A DNA stretch of 6,119 nt from CAYZJD01 sp964478455 (GTDB lineage: Bacteria; Acidobacteriota; Terriglobia; Bryobacterales; Bryobacteraceae): positions 1 through 6,119 of the forward strand of contig CAYZJD010000288.1 of NCBI GenBank assembly GCA_964478455.1. Direction: 5' to 3'. Of this stretch, positions 1-5,488 are shown piece after piece. The translations under genes and the position numbers were made by a program. Below the pieces are notes generated by a model. The model saw nothing but the letters and a program-made list of their open reading frames with translations, did no database searches and was not told the origin of the DNA. Position 1 is the stretch's first letter; every line of letters starts with the position of its first letter.

Positions 1-20
1 GCCGCATAAATTCCTTTCCC

Positions 21-44
21 AAAAAACAAGTTCTTGCGAACTTG
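21..44 (-). terminator. Candidate intrinsic terminator reading leftward
   Basis: On the minus strand a perfect 7-bp stem (CAAGTTC/GAACTTG, 38-44 and 27-33) with a GCAA tetraloop is followed directly by six or more T residues (complement of the A run at 21-26). That is the layout of a rho-independent terminator. No minus-strand gene lies just to its right, since the ankyrin gene at 251 is on the plus strand, so what it would terminate is unclear; it may block antisense transcription. It could also be a protein-binding palindrome. On the plus strand there is no T tract after the stem. Confidence 0.4.
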
Positions 45-66
45 GTATACAGAGGGCTGCTGATGT

Positions 67-141
67 GGCCGGGGATGAACGCGGATGAACACCGATGCGA
101 GGAGAGATCCAATCGGCGTTCATCGGCGGTTATCGGCGGCC
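67..141. repeat. Long imperfect palindrome made of ~10-bp units
   Basis: The left arm 67-96 and right arm 112-141 are 30 nt each and complementary at 24 of 30 positions, with a 15-nt loop at 97-111. Each arm is itself internally repetitive with a period of about 10 bp: GATGAACGCG/GATGAACACC on the left and TCGGCGTTCA/TCGGCGGTTA on the right. It encodes nothing in either direction. I recognise the general type, GATGAACGCGGATGAAC-like dispersed intergenic repeats, from environmental bacterial genomes, but cannot confirm copy number from one window. It lies upstream of the ankyrin gene and could fold as RNA or as a DNA cruciform. Confidence 0.75.
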
Positions 142-144
142 TGG

Positions 145-220
145 TTGGTTGCGGCTTGCTGCGCTGTGTCCTCTGCGCCTCCGCGGTGAATTGGTTTGGC
201 TGCGGCTACGCCGCGCTGTG
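145..220. repeat. Diverged direct repeat, ~25 bp, flanking a half repeat
   Basis: Positions 145-168 and 196-220 share TTGG, TGCGGCT and GCGCTGTG in the same order, with about 21 of 25 aligned positions identical and one 1-nt gap. The copies start 51 bp apart and bracket the CTCTGCG-type half repeat at 170-190. The second copy contains a small hairpin (GCGGC, loop TAC, GCCGC; 202-214). The arrangement suggests a composite intergenic repeat rather than coding sequence. Confidence 0.5.
170..190. repeat. Half copy of the CTCTGCG-type palindromic repeat
   Basis: CCTCTGCGCC followed by TCCGCGGTGAA resembles the right arm of the full hairpin between eno and gpmA (3945-3972); its reverse complement aligns with that hairpin's left arm (3907-3934). 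No complementary left arm is visible beside it, so this is a solo half element. It lies 29 bp to the right of the 67-141 palindrome, so two unrelated repeat families meet upstream of the ankyrin gene. Confidence 0.55.
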
Positions 221-250
221 ATAGAGTGAGCCGTCGAGGAGAAGGCTGAC

Positions 251-919
251 ATGAGCGGCGCAGAGGCGATCATCGAGGCGATCAAGGAGGGCAACGAGGA
301 AGAGGTCAAGCGGCTCTTGTCGGAGAATCGCGGCCTGGCGAAGGCCCGGGGTGGGAAAGGAGAATCGCTCGTGCTGATGGCCGTGTACCGCGGGCGCGGC
401 GATTTGGCGCAGCTTCTGGTGGAGGCAGGCGCGCAGACTGACCTGTTTGAAGCCTGCGCTACTGGGCAACTCGAGCGGGTGAAGGAGCTGCTGGCCGAAA
501 GGCCCGGTGACGTGAATGCCTTCGCTCCGGACGGTTTCACGCCGCTCGGGCTGGCGTCATTCTTCGGGCACCTCGACGTCGCCAGGCGCCTTGTCGCTCA
601 CGGCGCGCAGGTGAACCTAGCCTCGGGCAACGACTTCTCGGTGATGCCGCTCCACAGCGCCGCCGCCGGCCGCCATACGGCTATCGTGAAGCTGCTGCTA
701 GAGAGCGGCGCTCACGTTGACGCGAAACAGCGAAGCGGCTTCACGGCGCTCCACTCGGCGGCCCACAACGGCCAGCTTGACATGGTGGAGTTGCTGCTCG
801 CTCACGGAGCTAAGCTCAACGAGCGAAGCGAGGAGGGCCTGACTCCTTTGAAGCTGGCGGAAGATCGGGGGCATGCGGCCGTGGCCGCACTGCTGCGAGC
901 GAGAGGCGGCAGCCTGTAA
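251..919 (+). CDS. Ankyrin-repeat protein, cytoplasmic
   Basis: This 222-residue protein is made almost entirely of ankyrin repeats, helix-turn-helix-loop units that act as protein-binding scaffolds. Clear repeats carry the TPL/ALH...GH..VV.LLL..GA.V consensus: about 94-124 (DGFTPLGLASFFGHLDVA), 131-161 (MPLHSAAAGRHTAIVKLLL), 162-191 (GFTALHSAAHNGQLDMVELL) and 195-222. Three weaker units precede them (about 4-35, 37-65 and 66-95), giving roughly seven. There is no signal peptide or membrane segment, so it is probably cytosolic. The ATG at 251 is preceded by GAAGG (241-245) at 5-nt spacing within a longer purine run from 234. The gene stands alone and converges on rpsU. Its partner cannot be inferred from context. 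A block of its DNA (425-457) reappears in diverged form just after the stop codon. The family call is firm; the biological role is unknown. Confidence 0.9.
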   Translation: MSGAEAIIEAIKEGNEEEVKRLLSENRGLAKARGGKGESLVLMAVYRGRGDLAQLLVEAGAQTDLFEACATGQLERVKELLAERPGDVNAFAPDGFTPLGLASFFGHLDVARRLVAHGAQVNLASGNDFSVMPLHSAAAGRHTAIVKLLLESGAHVDAKQRSGFTALHSAAHNGQLDMVELLLAHGAKLNERSEEGLTPLKLAEDRGHAAVAALLRARGGSL

Positions 920-932
920 GCGGCGATCCGGA

Positions 933-960
933 GCAGGCCGGGGACCTGTTTGAGGCCTGC
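933..960. repeat. Hairpin between convergent ank and rpsU; duplicate of an ank segment
   Basis: GCAGGCC (933-939) and GGCCTGC (954-960) form a perfect 7-bp stem with a 14-nt loop in the 59-bp gap between two convergent genes, a usual place for a bidirectional terminator. No T tract follows on either strand, so it is not a classical intrinsic terminator. Its right part (943-960) matches 440-457 inside the ankyrin gene at 17 of 18 bases, and the GCAGGC arm is also present there (425-430). It may therefore be a duplicated fragment rather than a dedicated signal. Confidence 0.5.
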
Positions 961-978
961 CGGCACTGCCCCATCGTC

Positions 979-1176
979 CTACTCGAAATCGCGGGAGCGC
1001 TTCTTGCGGTTGCGTTTGCGGGCAAGAGCGGCTTTGACGCGGCGCTTCTCACCCGGCTTCAGGTAGTAGGAGTGACGCTTGATCTCCTTGATGATGTCTT
1101 CCTGCTGGACCTTGCGCTTGAAGCGGCGCAGGGCGGCCTCCAGGCTTTCACCATCCTGAATCGTGACTTCAGCCAC
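979..1176 (-). CDS. rpsU: 30S ribosomal protein S21
   Basis: This encodes S21, a small, very basic protein of the 30S subunit platform that acts near the anti-Shine-Dalgarno end of 16S rRNA during initiation. The product is 65 residues, normal for the family. It begins VAEVTIQDGESLEAALRRFK, the typical S21 N-terminus, continues with the conserved helical part ending in a RHSYYLKPGEKRR-type motif, and finishes in a Lys/Arg-rich tail (ARKRNRKKRSRDFE). I chose the GTG at 1174-1176 because family homology begins there and a strong purine-rich site (GAGGGGGTGA, about 1184-1193 on the complementary strand) precedes it. An upstream TTG at 1236 would add 20 residues unlike S21. The gene is divergent from glgC, with 93 bp between the start codons, and converges on the ankyrin gene. 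No co-transcribed downstream partner is present. Confidence 0.95.
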   Translation of the reverse strand: MAEVTIQDGESLEAALRRFKRKVQQEDIIKEIKRHSYYLKPGEKRRVKAALARKRNRKKRSRDFE

Positions 1177-1241
1177 TCGACGTTCACCCCCTCTCGCTCG
1201 AAAAGCTAGACCCTGCCAGAATCGCGCGCCGGACAATCTGC

Positions 1242-1260
1242 TATAACTCGTGAATGAAGG
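1242..1260 (+). promoter_or_regulatory. Candidate -10 element and RBS for glgC
   Basis: TATAAC at 1242-1247 matches the sigma-70 -10 consensus at 5 of 6 bases. It lies just ahead of GAAGG (1256-1260), a weak ribosome binding site 9 nt before the glgC ATG. A transcript starting about 7 nt after the -10 would have a leader of only about 16 nt. No -35 hexamer is visible at 16-18 bp spacing, so the promoter call is tentative. The element lies in the 93-bp region shared with divergent rpsU. Confidence 0.3.
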
Positions 1261-1269
1261 CAGTGCCGG

Positions 1270-2508
1270 ATGCAGGACGTGCTGGCAATACTGCTGGCGG
1301 GAGGCGTCGGCGAACGCCTGTACCCGCTGACCCGGAACACCGCCAAGCCGGCAGTACCTTTCGGCGGCGTCTACCGGATCATTGACTTCACGCTATCCAA
1401 CTGCATCAACTCGGATATCCGGCGTGTTTTCATCCTAGCACAGTACAAGGCGCTGGAGCTGATCCGCCACATCCGCGACGGCTGGAGCATTCTGAATCCG
1501 GAGCTCGGTGAGTTCATCGAAGTGATCACGCCGATGAAGCGTGTCCACGAGGACTGGTATCTGGGGACGGCCGATGCGGTCTTCCAGAATGCCGAGAGCA
1601 TCCTCGTAGAGAAGCCCCGCGACGTGCTGGTCCTGGCCGGCGATCACATCTACAAGATGAACTATCGCGAGATGCTGGACTGGCACCGTGACCACGACGC
1701 GGAGCTGACCATCGCCACCACACAGGTGCGGCCTGAAGAGGCGCACCGCTTCGGCGTGATGGAGATCGACCCTGGTTCGCGCATAGTCGGCTTCGAGGAA
1801 AAGCCGAGCCATGGGAACCCGGCACGCTCACCGTTCAATCCGGCCATGGTCAGCGCCTCGATGGGCGTTTACGTGTTCCAGCCGGACGTGTTGCTGCAGG
1901 CGTTGCGAGAAGACGCCGAGGACCCGGGTTCATCCCACGATTTCGGCGGTGATGTGATTCCGAAGTGGATCTCGAAGGCGCGGGCGATCGCATACGATTT
2001 TCACGATCTCAACGACAAGACGGTGCGGTACTGGCGCGACGTGGGAACCATCGACGCCTACTACGACGCCAACATGGACCTGGTCGCGGTGACGCCCGAG
2101 TTCAATCTCTACGACGTCAACTGGCCCATCCGCACAAAGCTGTTCCAGCAACCGCCGGCGAAATTCGTCTTCGCGCAGGAGGGACGGCGGATGGGAATCG
2201 CGATCGACTCGATCGTGTCGGCCGGCTGCATTGTGTCGGGCGGGCGCGTGATACGAAGCGTTTTGTCGCCGGGGGTTCGGGTCAACAGCTACAGCGAAGT
2301 GGAGAACTCGATTCTGATGCACAACGTGGAAATCGGGCGCTACAGCCGGGTGCGGAACGCCATTATTGACGCGAACGTGAAGGTCCCTGAGTCGAGCGTC
2401 ATCGGATTCAACCTCGGGGAAGACCGCCAGAAGGGGTATCACGTCACCGACGGCGGGGTGGTCGTGGTGCCAAGCCAGCAGGAGAGTTACGCTACCATAA
2501 CAAGTTGA
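1270..2508 (+). CDS. glgC: Glucose-1-phosphate adenylyltransferase (ADP-glucose pyrophosphorylase)
   Basis: GlgC converts glucose-1-phosphate and ATP to ADP-glucose and pyrophosphate, the committed and allosterically controlled step of bacterial glycogen synthesis in the cytosol. The 412-residue product is near the usual size. Residues 1-270 form the nucleotidyltransferase domain: LAGGVGERLYPLT (9-21) binds the nucleotide, KPAVPFGG (26-33) follows, AGDHIYK (123-129) holds the catalytic Asp125 (E. coli Asp142), and FEEKP (175-179) holds Lys178 for glucose-1-phosphate (E. coli Lys195). YWRDVGT (254-260) and NWPIRTK (284-290) are further family signatures. The rest forms the C-terminal left-handed beta-helix that takes part in regulation and tetramer contacts. 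The position of E. coli Lys39, an activator (fructose-1,6-bisphosphate) contact, is Val34 here, so effector preference may differ. The ATG at 1270 puts the family N-terminus at residue 1. The gene diverges from rpsU and precedes eno by 106 bp; no other glg gene is adjacent. Confidence 0.97.
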   Translation: MQDVLAILLAGGVGERLYPLTRNTAKPAVPFGGVYRIIDFTLSNCINSDIRRVFILAQYKALELIRHIRDGWSILNPELGEFIEVITPMKRVHEDWYLGTADAVFQNAESILVEKPRDVLVLAGDHIYKMNYREMLDWHRDHDAELTIATTQVRPEEAHRFGVMEIDPGSRIVGFEEKPSHGNPARSPFNPAMVSASMGVYVFQPDVLLQALREDAEDPGSSHDFGGDVIPKWISKARAIAYDFHDLNDKTVRYWRDVGTIDAYYDANMDLVAVTPEFNLYDVNWPIRTKLFQQPPAKFVFAQEGRRMGIAIDSIVSAGCIVSGGRVIRSVLSPGVRVNSYSEVENSILMHNVEIGRYSRVRNAIIDANVKVPESSVIGFNLGEDRQKGYHVTDGGVVVVPSQQESYATITS

Positions 2509-2603
2509 GCCGATTTCGCCGCGCGTCTTCGACGTACTGCCTCTTGTTCGATTGAACGACGGGCCGGGCGGAAGTGGCGGACCGTTCCTGTACTACATCC
2601 CAC

Positions 2604-2609
2604 AAGGAG
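2604..2609 (+). promoter_or_regulatory. Ribosome binding site fixing the eno start
   Basis: AAGGAG lies 5 nt before the ATG at 2615. It decides the start against an in-frame TTG at 2552, which would add 21 residues not found in enolases. Confidence 0.8.
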
Positions 2610-2614
2610 CAATT

Positions 2615-3901
2615 ATGACTACGATCGTCAAGGTCCTCGGACGAGAGATTCTGGATTCACGCGGCAATCCCACCGTGGAAGCCGACGTGCGGCTGGCCGA
2701 CGGCAGCATGGGCCGGGCGGCCGTGCCTTCGGGCGCTTCCACGGGCGAACATGAAGCCATCGAGCTGCGCGACGGCGACAAGAAGCGCTATCTCGGCAAG
2801 GGCGTTCGCAAGGCGGCCGAGAACATTAACCGGGAGATCGCGCCGGCGCTCGAAGGAATGGACGCCACCCGGCAGGAAGACCTCGACCGGAGAATGCTGG
2901 CCCTCGACGGCACTGCGAACAAAGGCAAGCTGGGCGCGAACGCGATCCTGGCCGTTTCGATGGCGGCGGCGCGGGCAGCGGCCGCTTCGCAGAAGACGCC
3001 GCTTTACCGCTACCTGGGCGGCGTTTCCGCCTCGCTGCTGCCGGTGCCGATGATGAACATCCTGAACGGAGGCGCGCACGCGGACAACTCGGTCGACCCG
3101 CAGGAGTTCATGGTGGCGCCGTACGGCGCTCCGAGTTTCGCCGAAGCGCTGCGCATGGGCGCCGAGGTGTTTCACTCGCTTAAGAGCGTGCTGAAGAAGA
3201 AGGGCTACTCGACGGCGGTGGGCGACGAGGGAGGTTTCGCCCCCAACCTGAAATCCAACGACGAGGCGCTCGAAGTGATTCTCGAGGCCATTCACCTGGC
3301 CGGGTACAAACCGGGCGTCGACGTCGGGCTGGCGCTGGATCCGGCGGCCAGCGAATTCTACGACAGCGGGAAGGGCAAGTACATCTTCAAGAAGTCCGAC
3401 AAGAGCGAGCGGAGCTCGGAACAGATGGCGGAGTTCTGGGAGAACTGGGCGCGGCAGTATCCCATCATTTCCATCGAAGACGGCATGGCCGAGGACGACT
3501 GGGGCGGCTGGAAGCTGCTGACAGACAGGCTTGGCAAGAAGATTCAGCTCGTCGGCGACGATCTGTTTGTGACCAACACGCAGCGGCTGGCCCGCGGCAT
3601 TGAGGAAGGCGTCGCCAATTCGATCCTGGTCAAGGTGAACCAGATCGGATCGCTGACCGAGACGCTGGAGGCGATGGCGATGGCCGCGCGCGCCGGCTAC
3701 ACGGCGATGGTGTCGCACCGCTCGGGGGAGACCGAAGACACGTTCATCGCGGACCTGGTGGTGGCCACGGGCGCCGGGCAGATCAAGACGGGCTCGGCGA
3801 GCCGCACGGACCGGATCGCCAAGTACAACCAGTTGCTGCGGATTGAGGAGGAACTGGGGGCAGCGGCGAAGTACGCGGGCCGGAAGGCGTTCCGGCAGTA
3901 G
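2615..3901 (+). CDS. eno: Enolase (phosphopyruvate hydratase)
   Basis: Enolase dehydrates 2-phosphoglycerate to phosphoenolpyruvate in glycolysis and runs in reverse in gluconeogenesis; it is Mg2+-dependent, cytosolic, and in many bacteria also part of the RNA degradosome. The product is 428 residues, the normal bacterial length, starting MTTIVKVLGREILDSRGNPT. All key residues are visible: the mobile loop SGASTG (39-44), His155 in NGGAHADN, Glu164 in DPQEF, catalytic Glu205 in GDEGGFAP, metal ligands Asp242 (ALDPAA), Glu288 (SIEDG) and Asp315 (VGDD), catalytic Lys340 (ILVK), the signature SHRSGETED (367-375) and Lys391 in IKTGS. The ATG at 2615 is chosen from AAGGAG at 5-nt spacing and the family N-terminus. 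It follows glgC by 106 bp and precedes gpmA, the enzyme one step earlier in the pathway, by 89 bp containing a long hairpin. Nothing in the protein is anomalous. Confidence 0.98.
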   Translation: MTTIVKVLGREILDSRGNPTVEADVRLADGSMGRAAVPSGASTGEHEAIELRDGDKKRYLGKGVRKAAENINREIAPALEGMDATRQEDLDRRMLALDGTANKGKLGANAILAVSMAAARAAAASQKTPLYRYLGGVSASLLPVPMMNILNGGAHADNSVDPQEFMVAPYGAPSFAEALRMGAEVFHSLKSVLKKKGYSTAVGDEGGFAPNLKSNDEALEVILEAIHLAGYKPGVDVGLALDPAASEFYDSGKGKYIFKKSDKSERSSEQMAEFWENWARQYPIISIEDGMAEDDWGGWKLLTDRLGKKIQLVGDDLFVTNTQRLARGIEEGVANSILVKVNQIGSLTETLEAMAMAARAGYTAMVSHRSGETEDTFIADLVVATGAGQIKTGSASRTDRIAKYNQLLRIEEELGAAAKYAGRKAFRQ

Positions 3902-3906
3902 GAGTC

Positions 3907-3972
3907 AACCGTAGAGGCGCGGAGGACGCGGAGGAATCTGAAACTCTCTGCGTTCTCGGCGTCTCTGCGGTT
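3907..3972. repeat. 28-bp-stem palindromic repeat in the eno-gpmA spacer
   Basis: The left arm 3907-3934 and right arm 3945-3972 are complementary at 22 of 28 positions by Watson-Crick pairing. Five of the six remaining pairs are G-T wobbles in the plus-strand transcript, leaving one true mismatch, and the loop is 10 nt (3935-3944). The arms have an 8-9 bp internal period (GAGGCGCG/GAGGACGCG on the left, CTCTGCGTT/CTCGGCGT on the right). This is the CTCTGCG...CTCTGCGGTT dispersed repeat type that I recognise from other genomes. It begins 5 nt after the eno stop and ends 18 nt before the gpmA ATG. In RNA it could stabilise the eno 3' end or attenuate gpmA; no T tract follows. A 5-bp GGAGT flanks it on both sides (3901-3905, 3979-3983), which may be chance. 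Confidence 0.8.
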
Positions 3973-3990
3973 CATCCTGGAGTTAAGCTC

Positions 3991-4740
3991 ATGCACAAAC
4001 TTGTACTCATTCGTCACGGTGAGAGCACGTGGAACAAAGAGAACCTCTTTACGGGCTGGACGGACGTGGACCTCTCGGAAAAGGGGATCGAGGAGGCCCG
4101 GGAAGGAGCACGCGCGCTGAAAGAGGGCGGATACACCTTCGATATCGCGTACACCTCGGTTCTCAAGCGGGCCATCCGCACGCTGTGGTTCGTGCTCGAT
4201 GAGATGGACCTGATGTGGATCCCGGTGGTGCGCGACTGGCGGCTGAACGAGAGGCACTACGGCGCGCTCCAGGGGCTCAACAAGGCGCAGACGGCGGAGA
4301 AGTACGGCGAAGCGCAGGTGAAGATCTGGCGGCGAAGCTACGACATTCAGCCGCCAGCACTCGAGAAGTCCGACCCGCGCTGGCCCGGCCATGACCGCCG
4401 CTACAAGGACTTGAGGCCGGAGCAGGTTCCGCTGACCGAGTGTCTGAAGGACACGGTCGAGCGCTTCTTACCCTGCTGGCACGAGCGGATCGCACCGGAC
4501 GTCCGCGCCGGGCAACGGGTGCTGATCGCCGCGCACGGCAACAGCCTGCGGGCGCTGGTGAAGTATCTCGACAATATCTCCGACGAGGAGATTGTCGGCC
4601 TGAACATCCCGACGGGCATGCCGCTGGTTTACGAGCTGGACAGCGATCTAAGGCCGCTCCGCAGCTACTACCTGGGCGATCCGGAAAAGGTGAAGGCGGC
4701 GATGGAGGCGGTGGCCGCGCAGGGGAAAGTGAAGAAGTAG
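3991..4740 (+). CDS. gpmA: 2,3-bisphosphoglycerate-dependent phosphoglycerate mutase
   Basis: GpmA interconverts 3-phosphoglycerate and 2-phosphoglycerate through a phosphohistidine intermediate primed by 2,3-bisphosphoglycerate; it is a cytosolic member of the histidine phosphatase superfamily. The 249-residue length is typical of the family. Visible catalytic residues are LIRHGES (6-12) with the phosphorylated His9, Asn15, Arg60, the acid/base Glu87 in RLNERHYG, Lys98 in ALQGLNKAQ, Arg114-Arg115 in KIWRRSYD, and His182 in AAHGNSLR. The spacing matches E. coli GpmA with a constant offset of two residues, so the cofactor-dependent form is firmly indicated over GpmI. The ATG at 3991 follows TGGAG (3978-3982) at 8 nt, just outside the preceding hairpin. 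Together with eno it supplies two consecutive glycolytic steps, so co-transcription is likely unless the spacer hairpin separates them. It converges on the three-repeat exported protein. Confidence 0.97.
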   Translation: MHKLVLIRHGESTWNKENLFTGWTDVDLSEKGIEEAREGARALKEGGYTFDIAYTSVLKRAIRTLWFVLDEMDLMWIPVVRDWRLNERHYGALQGLNKAQTAEKYGEAQVKIWRRSYDIQPPALEKSDPRWPGHDRRYKDLRPEQVPLTECLKDTVERFLPCWHERIAPDVRAGQRVLIAAHGNSLRALVKYLDNISDEEIVGLNIPTGMPLVYELDSDLRPLRSYYLGDPEKVKAAMEAVAAQGKVKK

Positions 4741-4756
4741 CCCGCCGGCCCTTTTT
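4713..4756 (+). terminator. Candidate terminator of gpmA
   Basis: GGCCG (4713-4717) can pair with CGGCC (4746-4750), and GGG (4722-4724) with CCC (4741-4743), with an internal loop between them. A run of five T follows at 4752-4756. The structure overlaps the last codons of gpmA and lies 10 bp before the stop of the convergent gene, where a terminator is expected. The interrupted stem makes this only a fair candidate. Confidence 0.35.
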
Positions 4757-4765
4757 CAGTTCTCA

Positions 4766-5338
4766 TCACTCGTCCTCTTTGCCCAGGATGCAGACGATTT
4801 CCTTACCGCGGAGTGCCGTTTCCGCAACCGTCAAGCCAAGCAGGCGAAAGCCCGCTTCGCCGGCTTCGCGCAGTTCCTTCTGCATCGTCGAGGTCTTGGA
4901 GGTGGCCAGCAACCGGTAGACACGCCGTAGAGGAGGCGCATCCGGGTCACGTTCCATGATCGCGGCTACCTCCCTGCCGCCGAAGCTGGAGGCGAAGACA
5001 GTTTGCCCGCGATACTCAAACCCTTCATCTCGGGCTTGCTGCAATTCCTTCTGCATCGTCGAGGTCTGGGAGGTGGCAAGCAGTTTGTACTTCTTGCGAG
5101 CCGGCGCTTGGGCGGAAAGGTCCCTTGCCATCACGACCACGACCTCGTTTCCGCCCAGGGCGGTTTCACCGCCCATCACACCGGCGTACACATAGCCCGC
5201 ATCGGCGGCTTCGTTCATCTCCTTTTCCATCGTGGATGTCTTGGTTGTGGCGAGCAGCCGGTAGTCGTACTTGGATGGATCGGCAGCCACGGCAACGGAG
5301 ACGCAGACAATCACGAGCAAGGGCAATCTTCTGGACAC
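4766..5338 (-). CDS. Exported protein of three tandem ~57-residue repeats, unknown function
   Basis: I do not recognise a named family. The 190-residue product opens with a signal peptide (MSRR, then a hydrophobic run, likely cleaved near AVAA, residues 16-19), so it is probably periplasmic or secreted. The mature part is three copies of one unit starting at Tyr26, Tyr84 and Tyr141 (periods 58 and 57). Each contains Y(R/K)LLAT..TSTM.KE(L/M), a helical stretch with an A..GF/Y turn, then a strand-rich end with G.E(V/I). The predicted beta-alpha-beta pattern resembles small DUF4177-like domains, but that is inference. Repeats 2 and 3 share about half their residues. The start is GTG (5336-5338) with a perfect AGGAGG (complement of 5347-5352) 8 nt upstream. 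There are no cysteine pairs, catalytic motif or lipobox. It converges on gpmA and diverges from the Cys-rich gene. That it is a real gene is well supported; its function is not. Confidence 0.85.
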   Translation of the reverse strand: MSRRLPLLVIVCVSVAVAADPSKYDYRLLATTKTSTMEKEMNEAADAGYVYAGVMGGETALGGNEVVVVMARDLSAQAPARKKYKLLATSQTSTMQKELQQARDEGFEYRGQTVFASSFGGREVAAIMERDPDAPPLRRVYRLLATSKTSTMQKELREAGEAGFRLLGLTVAETALRGKEIVCILGKEDE

Positions 5339-5488
5339 GGTTCCGCCCTCCTACAACAAATGACTCCCTTCTTGCCCATCGGGTTGCCAGGAATCGTGCC
5401 CGTGGCTCGTCGAGAACGGTTGCTAACCTCAAGCCGGGCGAGTTCGTCCAACCAGTGAGGCGGCGGGATTGTTTTGCCGCTTCCGTGC

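Noticed and set aside
30..41. GTTC-N4-GAAC as a LexA/SOS box (a similar one at 2546-2557)
   Set aside because: The Gram-positive-type LexA site has the opposite orientation, GAAC-N4-GTTC, and no SOS gene is adjacent. The 2546 copy has only a 4-bp stem and may be chance.
191..227. Promoter for the ankyrin gene (TTGGTT or TTGGCT with TAGAGT at 222-227)
   Set aside because: The -10-like hexamer is plausible but the nearest -35 candidates are 20 or 25 bp away, and the region is repetitive, so the match is not meaningful.
130..540. Minus-strand open frame overlapping the ankyrin gene and upstream repeats
   Set aside because: Ser/Arg/Pro-rich translation running through palindromic repeats and antisense to ankyrin repeats, with no recognisable domain.
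1930..2442. Minus-strand open frame (170 codons) opposite glgC
   Set aside because: Shadow of glgC, with no ribosome binding site and an R/H/V-rich composition typical of antisense translation.
2509..2614. Promoter or terminator between glgC and eno
   Set aside because: No convincing -35/-10 pair at normal spacing and no stem followed by a T tract. Only the eno ribosome binding site is clear.
2657..3718. Long minus-strand open frame (353 codons) opposite eno
   Set aside because: It lies entirely antisense to a perfectly conserved enolase. Its Arg/His/Val-rich translation, with no motif, is the usual shadow of a GC-rich coding strand.
3901..3983. GGAGT on both sides of the eno-gpmA hairpin as a target-site duplication
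   Set aside because: Only 5 bp, it does not abut the palindrome ends symmetrically, and the right copy is part of the gpmA ribosome binding site. No transposase or mobile-element ends are seen.
5003..5458. Plus-strand open frames opposite the three-repeat exported protein
   Set aside because: The minus-strand frame has a signal peptide, AGGAGG at the right spacing and three conserved repeats; the plus-strand frames have none of these.
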